64,000 bases of DNA from Neiella litorisoli (GCF_014773395.1 NZ_JACXAF010000019.1:28625-92624); one strand, 5' to 3'; counted from the stretch's first letter, positions 35,595 to 45,155 are shown. Notes: a model not told the origin generated them from the sequence alone. Made by a program: numbers and translations.

Positions 35595-36818
35595 ATGGAA
35601 AGTGTCAACACAACAAAGCCAGCAACAGCAGTGACTCCCGCTCGGCTTAATCTGGTTATTTCCTTCTTCATTGCCGCCGCAATCTATCTAACCTTTGCCT
35701 GGTTACTAAAAATGCAACCCGGAGCGGCAGGTATTGAGCAGCCTGACTTAGTCTTCAACATCGATGTCTATCAGTACGTCCATAAGCTCGGCGACCTTGG
35801 TTACCAAGAATTAAATAGTAAACACTTACTCAGGATGCATACGTGGGTTCCGCTGACTCGCATGCTGTTTCCTTTGTTCGATGGCAGTCCCCATGAGCAA
35901 GCAGTTAAAGCAGCCGTTTTGTTCAACATAATCACCCTGTCGCTCGCTTTTACTGCGGTATCGTGGTTTGCCCTACGGACATTACAAAGCCTGAGCAAAG
36001 TCTGGTTGTTAAATGTGGTTCACCTGCTGTCCACCAGCAGTTTAATTATGTCTGCACCGGATCATTTTAGTCAGTCTTACCTGCTGATGATCACCGCAAT
36101 ACTATCGTTTATTTGTATCGACAAACTCATTGTACTATTAGTTGTCGCTGTGATTTTGGGCATATTAATCGCCGGTACAACGACCTCAAACGCGGCATTT
36201 GCTGGGCTATTAGGCTACTTCATTTTGGCCCGACATTTTCAATTCAAAGCAGTATTCAATCGGCTGTTCATTGTTGCTTTTTTGCTGGCGCCAATTGTTG
36301 GTGGTTATCTGTTTTATCTGTACACCCGAGAAGCCGATCCAAACCAGTTCTTGTTTTTGAAGTTCTTTAATTTTCGGCTGTTCAATGAGTTGCCATCGGC
36401 TTTGGTCTATTGCTTGGCTTCATGGGTATACCCAATCGTTGCGCCACTACCCGAACTCAGTCGTTCTGGCCACATCACACTAGAGCCAATTGCTCTAGCG
36501 GATTTCTTTGACTGGTACCTTATACCGTCAGCGGTTGTGTTAGCAGGCATCGGTTATGGAATCATCAGCCACTGGCGCAAAGAGCAAATGCCGATGCTGA
36601 TCCAAATACTGCTGACATGGGTCGCATTCAATGCCATTTTTCACAACGTTTGGGGCGATGAATACATACTGTTCTCTGGCCACTATTCATTTGCGCTGAT
36701 TATTTTGATCATGCTGCTGTTTAAGCGGCTGACAACTAGCCACTGCTTAGCATTTTCAGTGCCCGTGATCATCTGGCAGGGACTGTTTGCATACACCACC
36801 TTCAATTTGATTCCATAG
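35595..36818 (+). CDS. Polytopic membrane protein, possibly GT-C-like
   Basis: The 407-residue protein has about ten hydrophobic segments. The first periplasmic loop (about 45-75) contains 'GIEQPDLVFNIDVYQYVHKL', with several acidic residues in the place where GT-C glycosyltransferases keep their catalytic D/E pair. No other motif links it firmly to a known family. It lies 13 bases after a GT2 gene and 73 bases before a GT4 gene, so a role in sugar transfer or polymerisation at the membrane is reasonable. It could also be a small Wzy. No signal peptide precedes the first helix (about 20-40). Confidence 0.6.
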   Translation: MESVNTTKPATAVTPARLNLVISFFIAAAIYLTFAWLLKMQPGAAGIEQPDLVFNIDVYQYVHKLGDLGYQELNSKHLLRMHTWVPLTRMLFPLFDGSPHEQAVKAAVLFNIITLSLAFTAVSWFALRTLQSLSKVWLLNVVHLLSTSSLIMSAPDHFSQSYLLMITAILSFICIDKLIVLLVVAVILGILIAGTTTSNAAFAGLLGYFILARHFQFKAVFNRLFIVAFLLAPIVGGYLFYLYTREADPNQFLFLKFFNFRLFNELPSALVYCLASWVYPIVAPLPELSRSGHITLEPIALADFFDWYLIPSAVVLAGIGYGIISHWRKEQMPMLIQILLTWVAFNAIFHNVWGDEYILFSGHYSFALIILIMLLFKRLTTSHCLAFSVPVIIWQGLFAYTTFNLIP

Positions 36819-36891
36819 AAAAATTAGCAATTGAATCAGAATATTAATTAAACCATTGGCTGTGATTTGAATGAGAGAAAGGGTGAAATCA

Positions 36892-37995
36892 ATGAATGTG
36901 GCTTATGTGGCGGTTGCGCCTTTTATTAGTGGTTCAGAAAGGTGCCTGCAACTGATCTTGTCACAGAGTCAAAGCTATGGCGTGTCGCCAATACTTATTA
37001 CCCCAGAAAGCTCACCATTAAAGCAATGGGCGAAAGCGCAAGACATCACCCATTACTCAGTTGATTTATCGCCATCGTTTGGCAAAAACCTGTTTGCTTG
37101 GCTGAGCCAACAGGTCAAGTTAGCCGCAATATTTCGTCGTCACCGCATCAGCGCAATCCACAGCAATCAAATTTGGAGTTACCCCGCAGTCGCGAAGGTC
37201 GCCAAATTTCTCAAGATTAAAACCTGCTGTCATTTACGGGATCCGGTCAACAATGGCAGTCGTTGGTGGCTTAAATCACAACCAGACCACATTATCTGCA
37301 TCTCTCGCCATATCAATCGCGAATACCTAAGTGTTTTCAACGAGTCGCCAAAGGTTCAAGTCAGTACCCTCATTGATCCGGTGAATGCTCGACAAGCACT
37401 GGATCCTGCGGCCTTATCAGCCCAAGTAGCAGCATCGAAGAATCAGTTAGCCATTGACCCAGAGGTCTTTACCTTTGGCTATATTGGCCAAGTAGCGCCG
37501 GTGAAAGGCGTACTTGAAACCATCTCCGCGCTGAGCAGACTGCCGCATCAAAATTGGCGATTGCTAATTGCCGGCAAAGATCCATCAGAATCGCAAGATT
37601 ATCTGCAGCAATGCCAAGCCCTTGTGACGTCACTTGGTTTACAGCAACAAGTCACCTTTGTTGGTTTTCTCGAAGATGTCAGCAGTTTTTACTATGCCAG
37701 TGATGCCATCGTTATGTTGTCAAAAGAAGAGCCTTTAGGGCTTATTCCACTTGAGGCAGCAATGCATTACACCCCAGCTATTGTTAATGCTGTCGGAGGA
37801 TTGCCTGAGACCGTGGATGATGGTCGCTCCGGCTGGGTCGTTGATGCCAACCAAGAGCAAGAGCTAATGGTCACCTTACAGCAAGCCATGACAGCTGATC
37901 GGCAACAAGTGGGGCTGCGAGCAAGGGAATATGCCGAGCGGTTGTCGGACCCAGTTAGCTATTTTGGGAAGCTTGTTGAGCTATATAACCAATGA
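36892..37995 (+). CDS. GT4 glycosyltransferase
   Basis: The ATG at 36892 is preferred because AAAGGG lies about eleven bases upstream and the product then begins 'MNVAYVAVAPFISGSERCL', the usual acceptor loop. A more upstream ATG at 36871 adds seven residues. The 367-residue protein has 'AIHSNQIWSYPAVAKV' in the N-lobe. 'FGYIGQVAPVKGVLE' and 'LLIAGKDPSE' lie in the donor lobe, and 'LSKEEPLGLIPLEAAMHY' is the E-x7-E region. It is the last gene of the plus-strand trio and faces the DUF707 gene across 34 bases. No terminator hairpin is visible there. Confidence 0.86.
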   Translation: MNVAYVAVAPFISGSERCLQLILSQSQSYGVSPILITPESSPLKQWAKAQDITHYSVDLSPSFGKNLFAWLSQQVKLAAIFRRHRISAIHSNQIWSYPAVAKVAKFLKIKTCCHLRDPVNNGSRWWLKSQPDHIICISRHINREYLSVFNESPKVQVSTLIDPVNARQALDPAALSAQVAASKNQLAIDPEVFTFGYIGQVAPVKGVLETISALSRLPHQNWRLLIAGKDPSESQDYLQQCQALVTSLGLQQQVTFVGFLEDVSSFYYASDAIVMLSKEEPLGLIPLEAAMHYTPAIVNAVGGLPETVDDGRSGWVVDANQEQELMVTLQQAMTADRQQVGLRAREYAERLSDPVSYFGKLVELYNQ

Positions 37996-38029
37996 CAGCC
38001 AAGAATATTTCAAGTTAAGTCAGTGAGAG

Positions 38030-38872
38030 CTAACCTAGTTTTAGCTTGCGCTTGATGCGATTGATAATCTTGATTTGATAGTACTCAGGCCACCACTGGC
38101 GGATCGCTTGCAATTGCTGAGCTAGTGGCAATTTGACCACCCCAAGCGTTTGTTTCGGCCACTCTTTAATATCGTACGTATCGCTGACCCTGTCCCATTC
38201 TTTCATTCGTTTATGATTACTTTGCAAGCTGGCGATTTCGCGAGTACCGCCTTTAACGTCATCGCGCGGATTAAGGCACGAAATGGCGTCGACGATGGCG
38301 ACTCGCTTGTCCAAGTTGTAGCCGAGTGTATGTAAAAACCACCAGTCGACCCCATAGCCAATCAGACTCGGGTCATAAACATCGAGGAACTCGGTCAATT
38401 TATCTGTACGAAACAATGGGCAGGTCACTTCAAGAAAGTTGGTGTAACGAATGTAATTCGTTGGCTGGCGCTTGGTGATACTGTGGCTAATTTTGCCGAA
38501 CAAACTAAAGGCCGGTTGCAGTACCCAAAGATCGAACTCTTGGCGAATACTGAACAGCTGATTAATCTCAGCCGTAGTGATGCCAATATCATCATCGCTA
38601 ACATAAATGGCATCGTAGCGATCGAGGATATCTCGGTGGTGATCGAACACGTATTTTAAATTGGGAAATTTACCACCCTTACGTTCAAGGTAATAATCTG
38701 CTTGCTCTTTCACAGCGCATTCATTATCCCCGTAGTAGCAAACAAACAGGTCAAAATTCCGCTTACCTTCGAGCCACTGTTTGACGTTCGACTTATCGCC
38801 GACAGAAGAAAACACCAAATTCTTTGTTGTGGTTTCGGTTTTGGCTTTTTCCATTTTAATTGATGGCTCCAT
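38030..38872 (-). CDS. DUF707 family protein (putative glycosyltransferase)
   Basis: The 280-residue protein fits DUF707 from end to end. 'FDLFVCYYGDN' (40-50) comes first, then 'GGKFPNLKYV' and 'AIYVSDDDIGI' (88-98) with the D93-D94-D95 run. 'VLQPAFSLFGKISHSIT' follows, then 'RYTNFLEVTCPLF' and 'GYGVDWWFLHTLG'. The D-D-D and W-G-x-D motifs resemble a GT-A metal site and base, so DUF707 is suspected to be a glycosyltransferase family; this is not established. There is no signal peptide. It is the last gene of the minus-strand operon that begins at 46564. A second Met at codon 7 is an alternative start. Confidence 0.8.
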   Translation of the reverse strand: MEPSIKMEKAKTETTTKNLVFSSVGDKSNVKQWLEGKRNFDLFVCYYGDNECAVKEQADYYLERKGGKFPNLKYVFDHHRDILDRYDAIYVSDDDIGITTAEINQLFSIRQEFDLWVLQPAFSLFGKISHSITKRQPTNYIRYTNFLEVTCPLFRTDKLTEFLDVYDPSLIGYGVDWWFLHTLGYNLDKRVAIVDAISCLNPRDDVKGGTREIASLQSNHKRMKEWDRVSDTYDIKEWPKQTLGVVKLPLAQQLQAIRQWWPEYYQIKIINRIKRKLKLG

Positions 38873-38913
38873 TACAACCTGTTTCTGCCAGAATACTTTT
38901 GGTGATGACGCAA

Positions 38914-39723
38914 CTAGGAGCCGCTGCCAAATACCTTTCGATAAAGAAATCGTGCTGCGACATTGAGTTTTCTTGCACGCGCCTTATTGAACAGCTTGTG
39001 AGCCCCATATTCGACAAGGTTCCACTGCTTGTCGACGTTAAAATCTCTGTTCGGGATCATGCTATCGAAATCATCCGCGTGATCGACTACAGCCGGAGCA
39101 ATAAACCCTTGCTTGCTATAACCGAGCGTGTAAAGCGGCAGCAAATCAACAGGGTAATACATATTAGTACTTGAACGCAGGAAGGTTTTTGCGCCTTGCA
39201 ACGAAATCAAGTAACCCGCGGTAAGAAAGGGCACAGGATCACACTCATAGGCACAAAAAGACTGCTGCTGTTGGCGTCCTAAAAAGCGCCTATTTTCAAC
39301 CACAGCTGGCAGGCGCACCGAATCCAATTGCTGGGCCGTTTGCTCTTTCAATGGGTAATCGAGCTTCAAATAATCGAATCCCAGTTCGTCAAAATCGAGT
39401 GTTAGAAACTCGCAAAAACTATCAGGCACGACAGCATCATCTTCAATGACAATGGCGTATGGAATATTTTCAGCAACCATTTTTTGCCAAATGTAGATAT
39501 GCGACAACGCACAACCAGCTTCTCCTGGTACTAAATCATGCAGCGTTTCCATCTTAAAACGCTTGGTATCAAACGCTGCGGTGTAGTCAGGAAGCTCTTT
39601 GCCATAAACGGCATCAAAGCGCTCAAAAGGAACATTGAGTCGATTAAGGTTTTCAGCGATGCGCTGCATCCTTTCGGTACTTTGTTTGAGGTTTACAACA
39701 AAAACTTTATGTCGCATCACCAT
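38914..39723 (-). CDS. GT25 family glycosyltransferase (LPS-type)
   Basis: The 269-residue protein has the GT25 pattern. 'KVFVVNLKQSTERMQRI' (6-22) is followed by 'FERFDAVYGKELP'. 'GEAGCALSHIYIWQKM' (67-82) comes next, then 'YAIVIEDDAVVP' (89-100), whose E94-D95-D96 bind the donor metal. GT25 enzymes are mostly beta-1,4-galactosyltransferases or relatives of lipooligosaccharide biosynthesis. The ATG at 39723 has AAGGGAG about four bases upstream; codon 3 is also ATG with better spacing. It lies 41 bases upstream of the DUF707 gene. The gap of 105 bases to the next upstream gene shows nothing recognisable. Confidence 0.87.
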   Translation of the reverse strand: MVMRHKVFVVNLKQSTERMQRIAENLNRLNVPFERFDAVYGKELPDYTAAFDTKRFKMETLHDLVPGEAGCALSHIYIWQKMVAENIPYAIVIEDDAVVPDSFCEFLTLDFDELGFDYLKLDYPLKEQTAQQLDSVRLPAVVENRRFLGRQQQQSFCAYECDPVPFLTAGYLISLQGAKTFLRSSTNMYYPVDLLPLYTLGYSKQGFIAPAVVDHADDFDSMIPNRDFNVDKQWNLVEYGAHKLFNKARARKLNVAARFLYRKVFGSGS

Positions 39724-39828
39724 TCATCTCCCTTGATTAGTCGCTTAATCACTACATTTAATGCTTACGAGCAGCAAAAACTCAACCAGCTAAGTTGCCT
39801 GACTATGGCCACAGATACCAGCGAAACT

Positions 39829-40638
39829 TCAGCCTTTTGTTTGCCACCGTCGCAACAGCAGCCAACCAATGAGCAGCATGATCAGCGGTAATGGCCATTT
39901 AAGCGCGTAAGTGAGTCGCTCAAAGTAATATTTTTTGGTCACAAAAGCCTTTACATCATCAAATGCGACGCCATGGCGACTAAAAATCTTATCCACCAGC
40001 GCTTCATCATCTGGCGTGTAGCCATGTTGCCGATAAAGTTCAGCAATCTGTGGTCGATTCAACTGAGCTTGATCGGCATCAAACGGTATCGAGACACCGT
40101 AGTCAGCGTCAAACAAGCGCTGCTGACCATCGACATCAGCCTGCACGATGACGTGTAGCGGAAACACCAAAATATCACTCTCGATGCCATTTTCAGTGAG
40201 TACCTGATTAAGAATCATCGAGGTGTCGCCACACAACCCGATACCACGCTTCAGGCTGCGGCGATAATCGGTGTAATGATATTTCTGAAATTCCGGCATC
40301 CCCGACCACAGCCCCATAAAATAGAGAAAGTAGTTTTCCCAAATAGGAATGAGTTGATTGAATCGAGTGGCGTCGGGTTCTTCGCTCCAGTGAATATGGG
40401 TAATACTTTGGGCAATGACATGGGTTGCCCGTTGGGCAAACTGCAGTTCAGATTCATCAGGCAAACGCTGTAGCTGCGCCAATGCCTCCTCATAGGAAAT
40501 CGAATAATCATTAGCAAAGCGAGTCGGCTCATCCCAAAGACCTGCCGGTCGGATTGATTGACTCAATCCGTACAGATTAATCACTGTCAGCACTAGCCCC
40601 GTGGACACTAAGCCCCAGGCTATTATTCGTTTCAACAT
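39829..40638 (-). CDS. Membrane-anchored transglutaminase-like protein
   Basis: The 269-residue protein has an N-terminal helix (about 5-25) and a C-terminal helix (about 246-262), with the domain between them probably periplasmic. It carries a transglutaminase-like triad: Cys136 in 'GIGLCGDTSMIL', His162 in 'FPLHVIVQ' and Asp177 in 'LFDADYG'. Such domains act as proteases, amidases or acyl-transfer enzymes. In a polysaccharide locus the role is open; it may process a surface protein or make an isopeptide link. It lies 28 bases after the beta-helix gene and belongs to the same operon. Family assignment rests on the triad and spacing only. Confidence 0.7.
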   Translation of the reverse strand: MLKRIIAWGLVSTGLVLTVINLYGLSQSIRPAGLWDEPTRFANDYSISYEEALAQLQRLPDESELQFAQRATHVIAQSITHIHWSEEPDATRFNQLIPIWENYFLYFMGLWSGMPEFQKYHYTDYRRSLKRGIGLCGDTSMILNQVLTENGIESDILVFPLHVIVQADVDGQQRLFDADYGVSIPFDADQAQLNRPQIAELYRQHGYTPDDEALVDKIFSRHGVAFDDVKAFVTKKYYFERLTYALKWPLPLIMLLIGWLLLRRWQTKG

Positions 40639-40666
40639 CTACAACTCACTTCCAGTTCTACACCGC

Positions 40667-41950
40667 TCATCGCTCTATCGGCTGGTACAGTGTCTCAATA
40701 TTCAGCCGAGACAACTGCAATTGCAGCCGCTCGACAAAATCAGCGTAGCTCAGGTTTTCGGTGTTATTGACCAGTCGGGCTTGGCCGCCATTTCGCGATC
40801 GAATCATTTTGTTGGCGGCATTATCAGCTACTAGTACATTTTGAGTTTCCACAAAGCGGTACTCAATGGCTCTTGGGTATGAATGTTCAAGCAGTATCGC
40901 ATTGTTGTTGATAACCGTGTCAGGGCTAGCTTCAAGGACAATCCCTGTGTCGCCATATGGGTCACCGTTATCAGCATGATAAATCAGATTGCCTTCAATT
41001 CGCCCGCCCTGATTGAAATACTTTAATGTGTCGGTCCGCCGTTGCGATTGCACCATGCCAAAACCAATGGCTCTATCATTGTCGATCAGCAAATTATTGC
41101 GTATTAGGTTGTCGGCGCTATTGACCCAAAAATGAATCGCATGCTGGGCAATGTGCTTATCGGGGCTAGCGATATCTCGAAACACGTTGTCTTCAACTCG
41201 CCACTCGAGCGCGCCTAAGGCATCAATGCCACCGGTATAAAAATTTGGTGCAAGGCCTTGGGTATACTGAAAAATCGAATGTTCAACCACGCCGCCGTAA
41301 GACAGTTTATCTGGGCGCTTGTGCTGATCGTAACTGACCTTGATCATTTGCTCATAACTGTCCTGAAAAATGCAATTTCGCATCACCGCAAAGCTCGCTC
41401 CGCGCTCTGCAGCAATTTGTATCAGATGATTTGGGCTATCCGTCAGGGTAACGCCGTCAAGCGCAAAATGATCCGCGCTTACGGTAATGAGGTTATGCAC
41501 CCCCTCGGTCGCTTTCATCCCGAGCCCTCGAAGTACCACCTGATAGGGGTTAGCTGACTGTGACAATAGCCACACATTGTCGGCGGTGATGTGCAGCGTT
41601 TTAGCCAATACATACTCACCTGATGCCAAGTATATTGCGACTTGACCACCTTTGGCATTGGCTTGCGCTATCGCTGCAATTAGCTGTGGTGCGGTGCTGA
41701 CGTTTATCGTGTCAAATTGCTCTGGAGGTATCAGTTGCGGCTGCGAGAATTGCTTTTTAACTTGTGAGCGAGAGGCATCGGCGCCATAACGCCAATCATT
41801 GCGGTTAACCGGGGTATGGTCATCAAATTTCAATGAGTGGGCGGCGATCGCAGAGGCCGCCAGCAAAAGCAGCCCGCCAATTACAGCCAAGCCAGTTGCT
41901 CTAGGATTCGTTGTCAACCAATGCCAGAAACGACTAACTGGCGCGTTCAT
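40667..41950 (-). CDS. Membrane-anchored right-handed beta-helix protein
   Basis: The ATG at 41950 (another ATG directly before it) gives 427 residues and overlaps the upstream GT4 gene by 17 bases. A single helix at about 18-38 anchors the protein. A pectin-lyase-type domain follows. 'PQLIAAIAQANAKGGQVAIYLASGEY' opens the solenoid, and many N/D-rich coils such as 'NHLIQIAAERG', 'RVEDNVFRDI' and 'NLIRNNLLIDNDRA' continue to the end. Parallel beta-helix enzymes of this sort are C5-epimerases, lyases or acetylesterases acting on exported polysaccharides. It is unlike the beta-helix lipoprotein at 28791-30665 in anchor and sequence. Catalytic residues cannot be assigned. Confidence 0.72.
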   Translation of the reverse strand: MNAPVSRFWHWLTTNPRATGLAVIGGLLLLAASAIAAHSLKFDDHTPVNRNDWRYGADASRSQVKKQFSQPQLIPPEQFDTINVSTAPQLIAAIAQANAKGGQVAIYLASGEYVLAKTLHITADNVWLLSQSANPYQVVLRGLGMKATEGVHNLITVSADHFALDGVTLTDSPNHLIQIAAERGASFAVMRNCIFQDSYEQMIKVSYDQHKRPDKLSYGGVVEHSIFQYTQGLAPNFYTGGIDALGALEWRVEDNVFRDIASPDKHIAQHAIHFWVNSADNLIRNNLLIDNDRAIGFGMVQSQRRTDTLKYFNQGGRIEGNLIYHADNGDPYGDTGIVLEASPDTVINNNAILLEHSYPRAIEYRFVETQNVLVADNAANKMIRSRNGGQARLVNNTENLSYADFVERLQLQLSRLNIETLYQPIER

Positions 41951-43100
41951 CATCGAATATCGCCCGAGCCTTGTTGACATGAGGCTGCCAATCAAACATT
42001 TGTTCAGCCCATTGTCTGCCCTGTTGCCCCATCTGTTGAAGCTTATCGGTATCTGTCAACAAAGCCGCAAGTGGGGTCACCATGAGCTCCGGATCGGTGC
42101 AATCCAGAACATGCCCAGTAATCCCCTCTTGCAAGGTTTCTTTGGTACCACCTGAGTCGCCAGCGATGACTGCTTTACCGCAAGACTGAGCTTCGACCAA
42201 TACCATGCCGAACCCTTCTATATCATTGGCGATGGTACGGTTAGGCAAAATGAACAGGTCGCATTGTTGGTAACACTGAATCATTTGTTCATCGGAAATT
42301 TCATCTAATAGTTGCACATGCTCTTCGAGCTGTAGCTCTGCAACGAGGTTTGTCAGCATCGATTTGCACTCTCCACGACCGATGATGGCATAGAGAATAT
42401 TGGGAAATTGATCTTTAAGCTTGGCAACCGCTCGAATCATCATGTCTTGGCCTTTGCGCTGTTGCAGGCGGCCAACGGTGATTATCACTTGCTTGTGAGT
42501 CCAGCCCATGGCTTGTTTAAACTCAGGATCCTCGGCTGCGGGCACAAAGCGCTGACAATCAACACCAGGATGAAGCACTTGAATTTTGTCATCACCAGCG
42601 TAATTGAGCCGGTTGACGATACTAGCGCTGTTGTGGCTGTTACAAATGATTTGTTCAGCCTTACCGCACACCTGCTTAACCAGCAAATCATGTTCCCTGC
42701 TCGTCGCTGCGGTTTCAACATCTTCACCATGAACAAAACACAAATATTTGATGTTACAGACCAGGCTTAACAGCCAAGCAGAAACACCTTCGTGAATGAC
42801 CCGGCCACAATGAACGTGAGTAATTCCATGGCGCTTCACTAAGCGCCTTAGGGCCCAAACGGTACGCCAATAGAACGTGAGGCCCTGTAAACTTTTTATC
42901 CCCCATTCAGGGCTGCTTAATGGCATTCGTTCAATAACAAAATCCTGAGCTTGGTCAAAATCTTGCGAGCCTTCCACTTGATTGGTCACAACAACGTACT
43001 GATCGCTTGGTAAACGCGAATACAACTCGTAAAACCAGCGACCGCTCCCCCCAGCTAAGGGTGGAAAATTTTCAGTGACGACCAGTGTTTTTTGTTTCAT
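41934..43100 (-). CDS. GT4 glycosyltransferase
   Basis: The 388-residue GT-B enzyme begins 'MKQKTLVVTENFPPLAGGSGRW', a classic GT4 acceptor loop with the PP-GG motif. 'CFVHGEDVETA' and 'VLHPGVDCQRFVP' follow. 'IITVGRLQQRKGQDMMI' opens the donor domain. 'FILPNRTIANDIEGFGMVLVEAQSCG' carries the E-x7-E pair with a short insert before it, as in the PimB-like subgroup that uses GDP-mannose. The subgroup hint does not fix the donor. It lies 33 bases after the GT39-like gene and overlaps the beta-helix gene. Confidence 0.88.
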   Translation of the reverse strand: MKQKTLVVTENFPPLAGGSGRWFYELYSRLPSDQYVVVTNQVEGSQDFDQAQDFVIERMPLSSPEWGIKSLQGLTFYWRTVWALRRLVKRHGITHVHCGRVIHEGVSAWLLSLVCNIKYLCFVHGEDVETAATSREHDLLVKQVCGKAEQIICNSHNSASIVNRLNYAGDDKIQVLHPGVDCQRFVPAAEDPEFKQAMGWTHKQVIITVGRLQQRKGQDMMIRAVAKLKDQFPNILYAIIGRGECKSMLTNLVAELQLEEHVQLLDEISDEQMIQCYQQCDLFILPNRTIANDIEGFGMVLVEAQSCGKAVIAGDSGGTKETLQEGITGHVLDCTDPELMVTPLAALLTDTDKLQQMGQQGRQWAEQMFDWQPHVNKARAIFDDERAS

Positions 43101-43133
43101 TTTGGTAGCTTCTAACAGTTGTTTTCAGTCGTT

Positions 43134-44699
43134 CTAGACGCCTGAAGAGCCATAATATGATTGCTTGATCTCAGCTTCAGACAGCGGTTTTGGCAATGCC
43201 ACAAAAATCCACACGTCGTTTTCATCAAACTGCGTTAAATCTGCAACATCCGCTTGCAACGCACGCTTGTCCAGTATGGCGTGAGAGTACTTGGGCTGAT
43301 AACCGATACCTGGCACCGTCATACTAGCGGGGCACCCACTAATGAGACGGAAGGCATGAACATTTTTGGTATATACCGACGCAATTTGCGGTTCAGAATC
43401 ATCATTACAGAGGCCTCGGTTGGCTTCATAGATCTGTGCCAGCTGCGGCCATGCATCGGTCGAGTTGTACGGCATTGCTTCATGCTTATTAATGTATAGC
43501 GCCAAGGACAAACAACTAACGACTACAGCCACGCTGTTAACCGCCATTTGCCTCCTTAGCTGAAATCGCTTGAGTAACAGCCCCACCCGATTAAGTTGGC
43601 AAAACACCATCACCAAAGCCAGCATACTGATAGCAAACCAATAGCGCTCCGAGCCACCAATTTCGATCAGTGCCACCATAAAAACCATCGAGCTGATGAG
43701 TAAAAACAGCGGCACAAGTCGTTGCCGTCGAGGAATTAACAAGAACAAGATGATCGCCGATAGCGCTAGGCCGATAGCCGCACTCATCGGCCGCTGTTCT
43801 ATATCCAGCAACCAAAGCCCGGGTATCATTTGGTTCGGCAGGTGATAAATGCCGTACCAAAACAGGTTTTCTTTCACTGTGTTGATAATTGCTGCAGGCG
43901 ACTTGTAGGGACTTTGCGGATCTTCAACCACCTCTTTAATCATCATTTGGACTTGGTTCACCCCATCCAAACCCAAACCATGGCGATCATACTGGCTGTT
44001 GCGCACGCCCCAAGAGGCAAACACCACAATGAACCCCAGTGCGAACACGCTGCATTTCAGCAACTGGCTGAAATCAATCCGCCAACGGGACAGCACTGGT
44101 AACCGACTGAGTGGCAAAAACACTAACCCCAGAACCATGCCTTTGAGCAACACGCCAGCACCGGTAACCAATCCCAGTAGGAATAAACCAAGATTGCGAA
44201 TCGGTTTATCCATTAACCGGTCAGCCAAATAAAGTGCCATGACACACCAGACAAAAACCGGGATCTCAGCCATCGCAACGTGGCTGAAATGCCAGTAATA
44301 GGGATTGAGTGCAATCACTAGGGTGCCAATATCAGCCAGCCGAGTGCTGCCAGATAGTCGCCGAATGTAGAGCCACGAAAAGACGATTCCCACCAGCCCT
44401 ACCAACATCATGGTGAACTTCACTAAGAACCAGTTGATGTTGTCACCACTCAGCACCACTGACGGCATTAACAACATTGCCATACCCGGCGGCCACAGGG
44501 TATGAGTGACATAAGCGCCATCAAGGTTACGAGTGTAACCATTGCCATGGGCAAGGTTATAACTTAGCGCCAGATAGCTTTCACTATCGTGGGCGTTAAA
44601 GCGAGTAAAGTCAGGCCTGTCATTGGGGATCGCAACATAGACAATAAGTAACAACAGCAGAAAAAGACCGCGAATAGGGATTAACTTATCTCGACTCAT
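43134..44699 (-). CDS. GT39/ArnT-like membrane glycosyltransferase
   Basis: The ATG at 44699 gives 521 residues that begin with a basic N-terminus and a hydrophobic first helix (about 10-24); a GTG at 44741 is the alternative. After the first helix comes 'FNAHDSESYLALSYNLAHG' (34-52), with D38-x-E40 as the GT-C catalytic motif, and 'THTLWPPGMAML'. About ten membrane segments follow, then a soluble C-terminal part of roughly 120 residues. The enzyme should transfer a sugar from polyprenyl phosphate on the periplasmic side. The neighbouring HAD-UbiA and small transporter genes could make and flip that donor. Confidence 0.82.
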   Translation of the reverse strand: MSRDKLIPIRGLFLLLLLIVYVAIPNDRPDFTRFNAHDSESYLALSYNLAHGNGYTRNLDGAYVTHTLWPPGMAMLLMPSVVLSGDNINWFLVKFTMMLVGLVGIVFSWLYIRRLSGSTRLADIGTLVIALNPYYWHFSHVAMAEIPVFVWCVMALYLADRLMDKPIRNLGLFLLGLVTGAGVLLKGMVLGLVFLPLSRLPVLSRWRIDFSQLLKCSVFALGFIVVFASWGVRNSQYDRHGLGLDGVNQVQMMIKEVVEDPQSPYKSPAAIINTVKENLFWYGIYHLPNQMIPGLWLLDIEQRPMSAAIGLALSAIILFLLIPRRQRLVPLFLLISSMVFMVALIEIGGSERYWFAISMLALVMVFCQLNRVGLLLKRFQLRRQMAVNSVAVVVSCLSLALYINKHEAMPYNSTDAWPQLAQIYEANRGLCNDDSEPQIASVYTKNVHAFRLISGCPASMTVPGIGYQPKYSHAILDKRALQADVADLTQFDENDVWIFVALPKPLSEAEIKQSYYGSSGV

Positions 44700-44786
44700 G
44701 CTGTGCTCATTCACTTCTAATCCATGAAAAAGGTCTGCCACTCGAACGTCTTTGTCTATCGTTCGGTAGCGGCAGCGCTACCGCCA

Positions 44787-45155
44787 TTACTTTGCGATAA
44801 AGTAAACACCGGTGCAAATACACAAGGTGCCAATCACTTTATTGAGGGTCAATGGCTCATTGAGGAACCAAAAACCAAACAACATGGTGCCAATAAAGCC
44901 AAGACCAACAAACGGATAAGCTCGGCTGACTTCAACCTTGGATAGCACCATCAGCCAAACACCGGCACTGGCGACGTATGCCATCATGCCAAATACCACC
45001 CAAAGGTTCATTGAAACAGCAACGATGCCACTAATAAAGCCATTGCCAAATGCGTCTAGCGTTGCTTTGTTCGACATGCCACTTTTCAAAAAGATCTGAG
45101 CAACAACCGATAGAAAAACGCTAAACAAAATCAAGCCAAAAGTGAGGTAAGTCAT
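44787..45155 (-). CDS. Small EamA/SMR-type transporter (ArnE/F-like)
   Basis: The 122-residue protein has four predicted helices. It carries the C-terminal block 'SRAYPFVGLGFIGTMLFG', then 'NEPLTLNKVIGTLCICTGV', which is typical of the EmrE/ArnE-ArnF branch of the DMT superfamily. ArnE/F flip aminoarabinosyl-phosphoundecaprenol to the periplasm. The overlap with the HAD-UbiA gene (ATGA) and the GT39 gene 87 bases downstream make a lipid-linked sugar flippase the best guess. Only one such subunit is encoded, so a homodimer is implied. A drug-efflux role cannot be excluded by sequence. Confidence 0.78.
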   Translation of the reverse strand: MTYLTFGLILFSVFLSVVAQIFLKSGMSNKATLDAFGNGFISGIVAVSMNLWVVFGMMAYVASAGVWLMVLSKVEVSRAYPFVGLGFIGTMLFGFWFLNEPLTLNKVIGTLCICTGVYFIAK

